This document shows, piece after piece, positions 36,535-44,653 of a stretch of DNA of 64,000 nt. The stretch is from the NCBI RefSeq assembly GCF_001570585.1, contig NZ_BBXF01000002.1, forward strand, positions 434,001 through 498,000. The letters run 5' to 3'. Numbering within the stretch: the first letter of the stretch is position 1; every line of letters begins with the position of its first letter. A program made the position numbers and the translations under genes. Under the pieces are notes generated by a model. It ran no database searches. It had not been told where the DNA came from and was given only the letters and a program-made list of their open reading frames with translations. This DNA comes from Herbidospora daliensis (GTDB lineage: Bacteria > Actinomycetota > Actinomycetes > Streptosporangiales > Streptosporangiaceae).

Positions 36535-36969
36535 GTGTCGGCTCAGGTGTTGAAGAACACGTTTCACATCGGCGTCGAACCCAAGGTCGTGTTGGACCAT
36601 CTGACGACCCCGGAGAACTACATCGGCCTCTCCCCGATCGTGGTCGCCGTCGACGACGTCGACAGGTCGGCCCCCGGAGTCGTCCGCTACACCGCCACCG
36701 AACGTTTCCGCTTCTTCGGCTTCCTCAAGTGGGACAACCGCATCGCGGTCGAGCTGTTCACCGATGACGGCGCCGTGTGGGGAGACGTGAAGAGCCCGGG
36801 CGGGGTGCGGATGGCGTACCGCTTCGACCTCAGCGCCGAAGGAACCGGGACCCGCATCGACGACGTGCTCAATCTGTCGGCGCCCTCCCTGATCATCAGT
36901 TACGCCGCCTCCGAGGCCCGCAAGGTCCAGCTGGCGCGGGCGCGTATCCTCGTCGAACGGCTCGCCTAG
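36535..36969 (+). CDS. SRPBCC-fold protein
   Basis: A 144-residue START-like protein with a GTG start after GGAGG. It has an N-terminal strand LKNTFHIGVEP, the VLDHLTTPENYIGLSP helix, and a long C-terminal helix (YAASEARKVQLARARILVERL). The family binds lipids or small hydrophobic ligands. It is followed after 9 bp by the phosphoesterase, which it likely accompanies. Confidence 0.82.
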   Translation: MSAQVLKNTFHIGVEPKVVLDHLTTPENYIGLSPIVVAVDDVDRSAPGVVRYTATERFRFFGFLKWDNRIAVELFTDDGAVWGDVKSPGGVRMAYRFDLSAEGTGTRIDDVLNLSAPSLIISYAASEARKVQLARARILVERLA

Positions 36970-36978
36970 GAGGTCCAG

Positions 36979-37707
36979 ATGATCGTCGTGGCCCATGTCA
37001 GCGACACCCACATCGACGGCGGCCCCCGCGCCACAGAGCGGGCCGAACGGGTCATGCGCCACGTCGACGGCCTCGCGGTCGACGCCGTGATCGCCACCGG
37101 CGACATCGCCGACAACGGCGCCCCGGCCGAATACGAGCTGGCCCGCAAGATCCTGACGACCCGCCACCCGACGCTCATCTGCCCCGGCAACCACGACTCC
37201 CGCGGCCCCTTCCGCGAAGTGCTGCTCGGCTCCGCCGGAACGGACCCCGTCAACCAGGTCATGTCGGTCGGATCGTTCAGCATCGTCCTGGTCGACTCGA
37301 GCATCCCCGGCCGCGCCGAGGGCCGCCTGGAGGAGTCGACGCTGACGTGGCTCGACGAGACGCTCTCGACACTGCCCGGCAAGGCGTTCGTCGGCATGCA
37401 CCACCAGGCGTCGACCCTGCACAGCCCCTACGTCGACGGCATCGGGCTACGGAACCCCAGCGACCTGGCGGAGGTGCTCGGCCGGCACTCCAACGTGGTG
37501 GCGGTGTTGTCGGGCCACGCCCACACGGCCGCCGCCACGACGTTCGCCGGCCTGCCGCTGCTGGTCGGACCGGGCGTGGTCAGCACCGGGCTGACGCCGT
37601 ACGAGACCGAGAACCGGCCGCCGGTGTCGGTCGAACAACCGCCGGGGTTCGCCCTGCACGTGTTCGACGGCGAGCACCTGGTCACCCACTATCGGGTGGT
37701 CGTCTGA
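36979..37707 (+). CDS. Calcineurin-like metallophosphoesterase (CpdA-like)
   Basis: A 242-residue enzyme with the metal motifs in order: DTH (residues 10-12), GDIADNG, CPGNHDS, GMHHQ and GHAH. It resembles class III cyclic-nucleotide phosphodiesterases of the CpdA family, so cAMP is a plausible substrate, but this is inference. The site AGGAGG gives strong translation. It converges on dnaB with 7 bp between stops. Confidence 0.85.
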   Translation: MIVVAHVSDTHIDGGPRATERAERVMRHVDGLAVDAVIATGDIADNGAPAEYELARKILTTRHPTLICPGNHDSRGPFREVLLGSAGTDPVNQVMSVGSFSIVLVDSSIPGRAEGRLEESTLTWLDETLSTLPGKAFVGMHHQASTLHSPYVDGIGLRNPSDLAEVLGRHSNVVAVLSGHAHTAAATTFAGLPLLVGPGVVSTGLTPYETENRPPVSVEQPPGFALHVFDGEHLVTHYRVVV

Positions 37708-37714
37708 CCGCGCG

Positions 37715-40270
37715 TCAGTGGCTGGCCATGTCGACGAAACGCGAGTAGTGGCCCTGGAAGGCGACGGTGACCGTGGCGGTCGGGCCGTTTCGGTGCTTGG
37801 CCACGATCAGGTCGGCCTCGCCGGCACGGGGTGACTCGCGCTCGTAGGCGTCTTCGCGGTGGAGCAGGATGACCATGTCGGCGTCCTGCTCGATCGACCC
37901 CGACTCACGCAGGTCGCTGACCTGGGGCCGCTTGTCGGTCCGCTGCTCGGGACCACGGTTGAGCTGGGAGATCGCGATGACCGGCACTTCCAGCTCCTTG
38001 GCCAGCAGCTTCAGCGCACGCGACAGCTCCGACACCTCCTGCTGGCGGCTCTCGGTCCGCTTCGGGGAGCTCATCAGCTGGAGGTAGTCGACGATCACGA
38101 ACTTGAGGTCGTTGCGCTGCTTCAGCCGGCGGCACTTGGCCCGGATCTCCATCATCGACATGTTGGGGGAGTCGTCGATGAACAGCGGGGCCTGGGCGAC
38201 CTCGCCCATGCGGCGGGCCATGCGGGTCCAGTCGTCGTCGTTCATCATGCCGGAGCGCATGGCGTGGAGCGCGACCCTGGCCTCGGCCGAGAGCAGACGC
38301 ATGGTGATCTCGTTGCGCGACATTTCCAGCGAGAAGATCGCGGTGGTCATACCGTGCTTGATCGCCGCAGAACGGGCAAAATCGAGCCCCAGGGTCGAGT
38401 TGTGGGTGGGGATCCAGGTCGGTCCGGCGAGGTAGAGATGGTCGTCGTTGTCGACTTCCACGCACCTCACGGGCACGCTGGCCACCGGCCGGACATCGGT
38501 GACGTAGCGCAGTCGCGTCGACGGGTGGTCGCGAACGGTCTGGCGAGCGACCTTACGATCGAGCCGGAACACCGGGTCGGCCGGGGTGAAGGTGATGATG
38601 TAGCTGGTCGACGACTCGACACTGCGGCCGGGTACGGCCTTCTCGGTCCAGGTCGCCTTGTAACCGAGGCTGAGCACCAGTTCCCAGGCGCCTTCGGCCA
38701 GCCGGCGGTTGGTGACGGCGAACTGGACGGTCCCGGTCTTGTTGACGTAGCCGTCGGTGTCGAGCAGACCGGCGAGCAGTGCCCGGCGCTGATCCTCCGA
38801 AGCGCGCAGATAGGCGGCCGGAATGTGCTTGTCGTTGAGCACGCCGATGCTGCGGAGCACGGCCTGCACGGTTCCGTGGTGGCTGTGGCATGCCTGGCAT
38901 CGACGTAGCCCGGTCGACGGCTCGCCGCAGTCGGGACAGGTCGGCTCGGGGACCGGCGCCGAGTGGGACCTGACCCGGCCGCCGCAGGATCGGCCGCAGG
39001 TGCGCACCTGCGACGTGCGCGGCACGAAGGAGGTGCCGCACACCGCGCAGTTCCGGCTCTCGACCGGCGCCGCTTCGGGGAACTGAATCCGATGGCGCAG
39101 GGAGTCTCCGGCCCTGACGACCCGCAGACCCTCGGCTTCGATGTGCCGGGCGATCTCGGGGTCGGCGCTGGTGTACTGCGCCGAGTCGCTGCTGCCGTCG
39201 CCCAGCCAGACCCCCAGCGTGTAGGGCGGAATCGGCAGTTCGGCCTCGGGAAGGACCACGGCGGAGGCGACGGGCACCGCGTGGTTGAGTCGTCGGTCAG
39301 TCGCGGTGTGACGGAGGGTCTGGACGATCTGCTCGGTCGTCACGACGGAACCCGGCAGACCGTTGCGCCGCTCGCGGCGGGAGCGGGTGAACCACTGGTG
39401 CTGGGCGTCGGCCACGATGACCGCGCCGTCGCTGAACTCGACCTCGTAGCAGGGTCGGCCTTCGAGGATCTCGGTCGCCGCGACTACCGTGGTCGGCTTG
39501 CCGTCGAAGCCGATCAGACGGTCTCCGACGGAGACCTCTCCCATGGTGGTCCAGCCCGTGGGGGTGGGCAGGAGCGTGTCGAGGGCCAGGGCCTTGCCGA
39601 TGGCGGGACGGGCGGCGACGACGATCATCTGACCCGGGTGGAGGCCGTTGGTGAGGGCGTCGAGGTCTTGGAAGCCCGTCGGGACGCCGACCATCTGGCC
39701 ACCCCGGCTGCCGATGGCCTCGATCTCGTCGAGGGCGCCGGGCATGATCTCGCTCAGCGGCAGATAGTCCTCGGACGTTCTGCGCTCGGTGACCTTGTAG
39801 ATCTCGGCCTGGGCGCGGTCGACCAGGTCGTCGACCTCTTCGTTCTGGCCGCCGTAGCCGTAGGAGACGATGCGGGTGCCGGCCTCGATCAGGCGGCGGA
39901 GCACCGCCTGTTCGCGCACGATCTTCGCGTAGTAGCCCGCGTTGGCGGCGGTGGGCACGACGGCGGTCAGGGTGTGGAGGTAGGCGCCGCCGCCCACGCG
40001 GCCGACCTCGCCGCGGCGCTGGAGGTCGTTGAAGACCGTGACGGCGTCGGCGGGTTCGCCCCGGCCGTAGAGGTCGGTGATGATCTCGTAGATGATCTGG
40101 TGGGCCGGCCGGTAGAAGTCGTCGGCGCGGAGGACCTCGACGACGTCGGCGATGGCGTCCTTGGAAAGGATCATGCCGCCGAGGACGGACTGCTCGGCCT
40201 CGATGTTGTGCGGCGGGGTCCGTTCGAAGGACGGTTCGGAAGGCCCTCCGGAGAAGTCGATGACGCTCAC
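37715..40270 (-). CDS. dnaB: Replicative DNA helicase DnaB, with intein
   Basis: The frame encodes 851 residues from GTG 40270 (GGGGGAGGG site). The N-extein (226 residues) has the N-terminal helical domain, linker and the start of the RecA core up to Walker A ARPAIGK. An intein of 398 residues follows, and the C-extein (227 residues) resumes with STLGLDFARS and has Walker B FVIVDYLQLM, the QLNRG and DLRESG loops, and ends MASH. After splicing the exteins give a normal 453-residue DnaB. It unwinds DNA at the replication fork. A DnaA-box cluster begins 91 bp upstream. Confidence 0.97.
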   Translation of the reverse strand: MSVIDFSGGPSEPSFERTPPHNIEAEQSVLGGMILSKDAIADVVEVLRADDFYRPAHQIIYEIITDLYGRGEPADAVTVFNDLQRRGEVGRVGGGAYLHTLTAVVPTAANAGYYAKIVREQAVLRRLIEAGTRIVSYGYGGQNEEVDDLVDRAQAEIYKVTERRTSEDYLPLSEIMPGALDEIEAIGSRGGQMVGVPTGFQDLDALTNGLHPGQMIVVAARPAIGKALALDTLLPTPTGWTTMGEVSVGDRLIGFDGKPTTVVAATEILEGRPCYEVEFSDGAVIVADAQHQWFTRSRRERRNGLPGSVVTTEQIVQTLRHTATDRRLNHAVPVASAVVLPEAELPIPPYTLGVWLGDGSSDSAQYTSADPEIARHIEAEGLRVVRAGDSLRHRIQFPEAAPVESRNCAVCGTSFVPRTSQVRTCGRSCGGRVRSHSAPVPEPTCPDCGEPSTGLRRCQACHSHHGTVQAVLRSIGVLNDKHIPAAYLRASEDQRRALLAGLLDTDGYVNKTGTVQFAVTNRRLAEGAWELVLSLGYKATWTEKAVPGRSVESSTSYIITFTPADPVFRLDRKVARQTVRDHPSTRLRYVTDVRPVASVPVRCVEVDNDDHLYLAGPTWIPTHNSTLGLDFARSAAIKHGMTTAIFSLEMSRNEITMRLLSAEARVALHAMRSGMMNDDDWTRMARRMGEVAQAPLFIDDSPNMSMMEIRAKCRRLKQRNDLKFVIVDYLQLMSSPKRTESRQQEVSELSRALKLLAKELEVPVIAISQLNRGPEQRTDKRPQVSDLRESGSIEQDADMVILLHREDAYERESPRAGEADLIVAKHRNGPTATVTVAFQGHYSRFVDMASH
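38399..39592 (-). mobile_element. Class 3-like DnaB intein with LAGLIDADG endonuclease and extra Cys-rich insert
   Basis: A 398-residue intein sits in the Walker A motif (between GK and ST), the DnaB-b insertion position. It starts with Ala rather than Cys/Ser (ALALDTLLPT). It carries Trp in block B (HQW, W67), Cys in block F (C377 in RCVEV) and Thr before the terminal HN (T396), matching the WCT signature of class 3 inteins; Ser is the first C-extein residue. LAGLIDADG blocks lie near 124-134 (LGVWLGDGS) and 272-281 (LLAGLLDTDG). Between them are two C4 motifs (C182, C185, C199, C203; C219, C222, C232, C235). Confidence 0.88.
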
Positions 40271-40360
40271 TTGGCCCTCCCCCTCGCTCGCACCCACCCC
40301 CAGTTGTAGATGACGCCTCCGACAGTTTCCCGCCACCACACGCCATCAGCAACGTAAGCC

Positions 40361-40500
40361 TGTGGATAACTCTGTGGACAACCTGTGGACGACGGCCTCC
40401 AGGGTGTGGGCAGCTTGGGGATTAGCCTGTGTATAACCTTTCCACATGCCTGTGGATAACGTTCTGAACTGCAGAGATGTTATCCACCCCCTGTGGATAG
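40361..40500. other. DnaA-box cluster upstream of dnaB
   Basis: Three perfect boxes: TGTGGATAA (40361-40369 and 40451-40459) and TGTGGACAA (40373-40381). Four one-mismatch boxes: TGTGGACGA (40384), TGTGTATAA (40428), TTATCCACC (40480, opposite orientation) and TGTGGATAG (40492). A CTTTCCACA near 40438 is weaker. The first three are spaced 11-12 bp apart, one DNA turn. The gap also holds an A/T run (40501-40512) and the dnaB and MATE promoters. Confidence 0.75.
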
Positions 40501-40522
40501 AAGTTTTTTCTTGACCGGCAGA

Positions 40523-41830
40523 ATGACTTCCATGTCCCCCGACGATCGCGAGATCCTCCGGCTCGCCGTCCCCGCGTTCGCGGCGCTCGTCGCCGAGCCC
40601 CTCTTCCTGCTGGCCGACTACGCCATCGTCGGGCGGCTCGGCACAGAGTCGCTCGGCGCGCTGAGTGTCGCGGGCACGATTCTGGCCACGATCGTCAACC
40701 TGTGCATCTTCCTCGCCTATGGAACCACCGCCGCCGTCGCGCGGCGCATCGGGGCGGGGGCGCGACGGGAGGCCGTCCAGGGCGGCATGGACGGCCTGTG
40801 GCTGGCGGCGGCCCTCGGCCTCGCCGTGGTCGTGGTCTGCTGGCCGCTCGCGCCGTGGCTGGTCGGCCTCGTGGGCGCCGAACCCGCCATCGTCGACGAC
40901 GCGGTGACCTATCTGCGCGTCAGCCTGCTCGGCGCTCCGGGCATGCTGCTGGTGCTCGCCGGTACGGGCGTGCTGCGCGGCCTCCAGGACACCGTGACTC
41001 CCCTGGTCGTCTCCGTGGGCGGGTTCGCCCTGAACGCTGCGCTGAACGCCTGGTTCGTCCTGGGCCTCGGCTGGGGGCTGGCCGGCTCCGCCTCCGGCAC
41101 GGCGGCCGCGCAGACGCTCATGGCGGTGACCTATCTGGTCATGGTGGTCAGGGGCGCGCGCAGGGAGGGCGCGTCGTTGCGGCCGGACCTCGCCGGCATC
41201 AAGGCGTCGGGCCTGGCCGGGATCGCGATCCTCATCCGCACGCTCTCCCTGCGGGTCGTGCTCATCGTGGCGACCGTGATGGCGGCCCGGATGGGCACCG
41301 CCCAGGTGGCCGCCCACGGCATCATGTTCCAGATCTGGGCCCTGCTCGCCTACGCCCTCGACGCCATCGCGATCGCCGGCCAGGCCATCATCGGCAGGCA
41401 ACTCGGAGCGGGGTCGCTGACGGCGGCGCGGCGGGCGACCTGGCGGATGATCCTGTGGGGCATCGGCTCGGGCGTGGTCCTCGGCCTCGGTCTGCTGGCC
41501 GCCGGCCCGTTCGTCCCCGGCCTGTTCGACGCCGACACGGCCGTCACGGCCGCTCTGGCGTCGATCATCTGGATCGCGGCCGTCCTCCAGCCCGCGGCGG
41601 GCGTGGTCTTCGTCCTGGACGGAGTGCTGATCGGCGCCGGCGACCAGCGTTATCTGGCCTGGGCTGCCGTGGCGGCCACGGTCGCCTTCCTGCCCTTCGC
41701 TTTCGTCGCCGGCAGCCTGGCCGGGTTGTGGCTGGCCATCGGCGTGTGGATGGCGGCCCGTCTGGTCACCCTGGGCACCCGCGCTTATGGCTCGAAATGG
41801 CTGATCACCGGACCCTCGGTGCGGAAATAG
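40523..41830 (+). CDS. MATE-family efflux transporter
   Basis: About 435 residues with twelve predicted helices in two halves, starting MTSMSPDDREILRLAVPAF. Features include PAFAALVAEPLFLLADYAIVG and the second-half AAHGIMFQIW. It exports drugs or metabolites using Na+ or H+. Starts at 40523 or 40532 are both possible and neither has a strong ribosome site. It is divergent from dnaB across the DnaA-box cluster. The 267-bp gap after it holds a terminator hairpin and nothing else I can support. Confidence 0.88.
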   Translation: MTSMSPDDREILRLAVPAFAALVAEPLFLLADYAIVGRLGTESLGALSVAGTILATIVNLCIFLAYGTTAAVARRIGAGARREAVQGGMDGLWLAAALGLAVVVVCWPLAPWLVGLVGAEPAIVDDAVTYLRVSLLGAPGMLLVLAGTGVLRGLQDTVTPLVVSVGGFALNAALNAWFVLGLGWGLAGSASGTAAAQTLMAVTYLVMVVRGARREGASLRPDLAGIKASGLAGIAILIRTLSLRVVLIVATVMAARMGTAQVAAHGIMFQIWALLAYALDAIAIAGQAIIGRQLGAGSLTAARRATWRMILWGIGSGVVLGLGLLAAGPFVPGLFDADTAVTAALASIIWIAAVLQPAAGVVFVLDGVLIGAGDQRYLAWAAVAATVAFLPFAFVAGSLAGLWLAIGVWMAARLVTLGTRAYGSKWLITGPSVRK

Positions 41831-42050
41831 CCCAGCACTCCAGGCGCCCCTTTGAGTCGGCCCGCAACCTGACCGCTTTCAGCCAGCCCTCGACCCGGGT
41901 CAGCACGTGGGGCGAGCGGACGGGCAGCCAATTCTCTCCCTCCAGGCGCCCAGCAGCCGACCACTCTCACCTGATCCGGAGCACCAAAGCCGGGCACTCC
42001 CACCCGACCTAAAGCGCCGAAGCGGTTCCCACCCCTGTGGCAGACGCGAC

Positions 42051-42083
42051 GAAGCCCCCTTCGGCGCGGCCGGAGGGGGCTTC
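42051..42083. terminator. Hairpin between MATE gene and rplI
   Basis: GAAGCCCCCT (42051-42060) with AGGGGGCTTC (42074-42083), a perfect 10-bp stem, 14 bp beyond the rplI stop. No clear T-tract follows on either side. Confidence 0.6.
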
Positions 42084-42097
42084 GTGTGGGCCGGGGA

Positions 42098-42544
42098 TTA
42101 GCTGGCCAGGACCTCGATGTCGACCGCGGCGGCGACCTCCGGGTGCAGCTTGACGCTGACCCGGTGGGTGCCGGTGGTCTTGATCGCGTTGTCGATGACG
42201 ATGCGACGGCGGTCGAGGGTCGGGCCGCCGGCCGCCTTGACGGCGTCGGCGATGTCGCCCGTGGTGATCGAGCCGAAGAGGCGGCCCGAAGCGCCGGCCT
42301 TGGTCTTCAGCTTGACCTTGAGGGCGCCCAGCTGACCGGCGACCTCCTTGGCGGTGCCCAGGTCGCGGATCTCGCGGGCGTCGCGCGCCTTCTTGATCGA
42401 GGCGATCTGGGTCTCCGCGCCGCGCGTCCACAGGATCGCGTACTGGCGCGGGATGAGGTAGTTGCGGCCGTAGCCGTTCTTGACCTCGACGATGTCGCCA
42501 GGGGCGCCGAGGCCGGAGACCTCAGTGGTGAGAATGAGCTTCAT
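42098..42544 (-). CDS. rplI: 50S ribosomal protein L9
   Basis: A 148-residue protein with the N-terminal signature MKLILTTEVSGLGAPGDIVEVKNGYGRNYLIP and a C-terminal domain ending DIEVLAS. It is last in the rpsF-ssb-rpsR-rplI operon. Confidence 0.98.
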   Translation of the reverse strand: MKLILTTEVSGLGAPGDIVEVKNGYGRNYLIPRQYAILWTRGAETQIASIKKARDAREIRDLGTAKEVAGQLGALKVKLKTKAGASGRLFGSITTGDIADAVKAAGGPTLDRRRIVIDNAIKTTGTHRVSVKLHPEVAAAVDIEVLAS

Positions 42545-42562
42545 TGTCCCAAGGCTCCTTTC

Positions 42563-42799
42563 TTAGCGCGCGGTGGAGGTGTAGGGCAGCAGCGCCATCT
42601 CGCGAGCGTTCTTGATCGCGGTGGCGACGTCGCGCTGGTGCTGGGTGCAGTTGCCCGTCACCCGGCGGGCGCGGATCTTGCCGCGGTCGGAAATGAACTT
42701 CCGCAGCAGGCCCGTGTCCTTGTAGTCGACGTAGGAGATCTTGTCGTGGCAGAACAGGCAAACCTTCTTCTTGGGCTTGCGCAGTGCCGGCTTGGCCAT
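42563..42799 (-). CDS. rpsR: 30S ribosomal protein S18 (zinc-type)
   Basis: A 78-residue protein. The N-terminal CLFC pair (residues 14-17) and a later Cys (NCTQHQR, C50) match the zinc-binding, C+ form of S18. The zinc-free paralogue common in actinobacteria is not in this window. Its GAAAGGAG site is strong, and the rplI start follows after 18 bp. Confidence 0.97.
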   Translation of the reverse strand: MAKPALRKPKKKVCLFCHDKISYVDYKDTGLLRKFISDRGKIRARRVTGNCTQHQRDVATAIKNAREMALLPYTSTAR

Positions 42800-42859
42800 C
42801 GTGGTGCTCCTTTCAGAGCCCCGCGCGAGGCGGGAATGGTCGCTCGGTTTTCTTATGGA

Positions 42860-43420
42860 TTAGAAAGGCGGTTCGTCGCTGTAGTCGCCGCCGAAGCCGC
42901 CGCCGCCCTGAGGGCTGCCGCCGCCGCCGCTGTAACCGCCGCCGCCGCCGCCGCCGCCCTGGAAGCCGCCGCCACCGGACGGGGCCGGGGACGCATTGGC
43001 CCAGGGGTCGTTGGCGGGGCCGCCGAAGCCGCCGCCGCCTCCGCCGCCCTGACGGGCGGTCTTGTTGACCTTGGCGGTGGCGTTGCGCAGCGAGGGGCCG
43101 ACTTCGTCGACCTCGACCTCGTAGACGGTGCGCTTCTCGCCTTCCTTGGTTTCGTACGACCGCTGGCGCAGCCGGCCCTGCACGATCACCCGCATGCCGC
43201 GCGTGAGGCTTTCGGCGCAGTTCTCCGCCGCCTGACGCCAGACGTTGCAGGTGAGGAACAGGCCCTCGCCGTCTTTCCACTCGTTGGTCTGCTTGTCGAG
43301 GAACCGCGGAGTGGACGCGATGCGGAACCGGGCCACCGCCTGCCCCGTGGGCGTGAAGCGGAGCTCGGGGTCGTCGACAAGGTTGCCGACGATGGTGATT
43401 GTGGTGTCGCCTGCTGCCAT
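42860..43420 (-). CDS. ssb: Single-stranded DNA-binding protein
   Basis: A 186-residue SSB. The N-terminal OB fold (about 1-115) has [27 protein letters not shown] Gly-rich disordered linker follows with three Gly blocks, and the acidic tip is DEPPF, the partner-binding tail. It sits between rpsF and rpsR, the usual place. Confidence 0.97.
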   Translation of the reverse strand: MAAGDTTITIVGNLVDDPELRFTPTGQAVARFRIASTPRFLDKQTNEWKDGEGLFLTCNVWRQAAENCAESLTRGMRVIVQGRLRQRSYETKEGEKRTVYEVEVDEVGPSLRNATAKVNKTARQGGGGGGGFGGPANDPWANASPAPSGGGGFQGGGGGGGGYSGGGGSPQGGGGFGGDYSDEPPF

Positions 43421-43488
43421 CGGTCGTAGCCTTTCGTATCCCGCCGACGTATTAGTCGCCCAGCGTAAAGCCAGGCTCCGACAAAACG

Positions 43489-43779
43489 TCAGTGAAGTTC
43501 GGGACGCAGCACCTTCGTACGAAGAATGCCCTCATTGAGGTTGAGCTGACGGTCCAGCTCCTTGACCGTGGCCGGCTCGGCCGAGAGGTCGACGACGGCG
43601 TAGATGCCTTCGGACTTCTTGTCGATGTCGTAGGACAGCCGGCGACGGCCCCAGACTTCGACCTTCTCCACGGTGCCACCGTCGTTGCGGACGACGGCGA
43701 GGAACTGGTCGAGTGAGGGCTGCACGGTGCGCTCATCGAGGGACGGGTCGAGGATGACCATCATCTCGTATCGACGCAT
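43489..43779 (-). CDS. rpsF: 30S ribosomal protein S6
   Basis: A 96-residue protein with the S6 start [16 protein letters not shown] and [10 protein letters not shown]. It opens the operon. No clear S6-S18 leader motif was found in the upstream gap. Confidence 0.97.
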   Translation of the reverse strand: MRRYEMMVILDPSLDERTVQPSLDQFLAVVRNDGGTVEKVEVWGRRRLSYDIDKKSEGIYAVVDLSAEPATVKELDRQLNLNEGILRTKVLRPELH

Positions 43780-43932
43780 GCGGAATCCAACCTCCTCTGG
43801 ACTCTGCGGCCACGACGACTTGCCGTGACAGGAGGACGCGCGTCCTTAGCAGACGCAGCCCGTCAAGGCTACCAGGGCCGCGGTTGTGTCCGGTCCGGTC
43901 CGGGAATCAACGGTGGAAGGTAGGAGAAGGGG

Positions 43933-44250
43933 GTGGCGCTTATGCCACACATCTTGGATCCCGTCGCGGGCCAGCCGCGAAAACTCACGCTCAACACCGA
44001 CGGCCGGCCCCACCGGCTGCAGAACACGCTGTGTCTTTCGGTGTTCACGATCGGCGTCTTCGCCTTCATCTTCGGGTTCGTCGTGGTCCTCCACGTGCCC
44101 GCATCGTGGCTGGGCGCGGTCGGCTTCTTCACTGGGCTGTTCTCCCAGTTCATCTCGGTGACCACGCCCCAGCGGGTGTTCAACATCATGGGCATCGTGG
44201 GGTCGTTCGTCGGCGCCGGGCTGGGCATCGCCCACGGCGGATTCATCTAG
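43933..44250 (+). CDS. Small membrane protein of unknown function
   Basis: A 105-residue protein with two or three helices (about 29-50, 57-75 and 85-102, the last Gly-rich). GTG 43933 has a GGAGAAG site; ATG 43942 is an alternative. It is divergent from rpsF. No family recognised. Confidence 0.72.
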   Translation: MALMPHILDPVAGQPRKLTLNTDGRPHRLQNTLCLSVFTIGVFAFIFGFVVVLHVPASWLGAVGFFTGLFSQFISVTTPQRVFNIMGIVGSFVGAGLGIAHGGFI

Positions 44251-44268
44251 AGGACGACGTACAGAGAG

Positions 44269-44297
44269 AAAAGGCCGCAGCGGGTCTGCGGCCTTTT
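44269..44297. terminator. Bidirectional terminator
   Basis: AAAAGGCCGCAG (44269-44280) pairs with CTGCGGCCTTTT (44286-44297), a 12-bp stem with T-runs on both strands. It serves the two convergent small membrane genes. Confidence 0.88.
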
Positions 44298-44306
44298 CCA
44301 TGAGCG

Positions 44307-44483
44307 TTATTTACCGATATGCAGGTCGACGCCGAGCAGGACGAGGAACCACAGGAAGATCGAAAGAAGGGCCTCGGCGATGTCGCGAAGAATGCCGGGC
44401 GTGAGGTAGTCGTAGACCCACGCCACGTAAATGCCGACCAGGATGTAGATCAGCAGGATGAAACTCCCGACCCGGTAGCGCAT
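44307..44483 (-). CDS. 58-residue small membrane protein
   Basis: A short frame from ATG 44483 behind AAGGAGA. The chain has two hydrophobic helices (SFILLIYILVGIYVAWVY and ALLSIFLWFLVLLGV), ending DLHIGK. It is conserved in look across actinobacteria but unnamed. Confidence 0.7.
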   Translation of the reverse strand: MRYRVGSFILLIYILVGIYVAWVYDYLTPGILRDIAEALLSIFLWFLVLLGVDLHIGK

Positions 44484-44556
44484 GTCGTCTCCTTTTGTCG
44501 TGACGCGCGAGACGCAGGGCGCGTCAACCGCCATCGCGACTGCCCGGACGATCACC

Positions 44557-44574
44557 TTTGAAACGCTCTTCAAA
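44557..44574. promoter_or_regulatory. Inverted repeat TTTGAA-N6-TTCAAA
   Basis: TTTGAA (44557-44562) and TTCAAA (44569-44574), an unusually AT-rich symmetric pair in the 170-bp gap upstream of nfo. Confidence 0.35.
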
Positions 44575-44602
44575 AGGCGCTTCTTCGAGGCGGATTCCGT
44601 GC

Positions 44603-44639
44603 GCGAGACGCGATCGGCCTTCGGCCGCCCGCGTCTCGC
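44603..44639. repeat. Large nested hairpin just upstream of the nfo -10 box
   Basis: GCGAGACGCG (44603-44612) with CGCGTCTCGC (44630-44639), perfect 10-bp arms, enclosing CGGCC-TTC-GGCCG (44615-44627). No T-tract follows. The right half (44615-44639) recurs at 51206-51230 with one mismatch, upstream of padR. Confidence 0.65.
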
Positions 44640-44640
44640 T

Positions 44641-44646
44641 TAGGCT
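44641..44646 (+). promoter_or_regulatory. Leaderless -10 box for nfo
   Basis: TAGGCT, exactly 7 nt before ATG 44654; no ribosome site. The hairpin's right arm ends at 44639, two bases upstream, so it covers the -35 region. Confidence 0.5.
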
Positions 44647-44653
44647 CGGTTCC

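Noticed and set aside
40271-40522. Chromosomal oriC
   Set aside because: No dnaA or canonical dnaN neighbours and no repeated AT-rich unwinding element; only a DnaA-box cluster is supported.
41785-42003. 72-residue minus-strand frame between MATE and rplI
   Set aside because: Third codon positions lack GC bias, no ribosome site, no motif.
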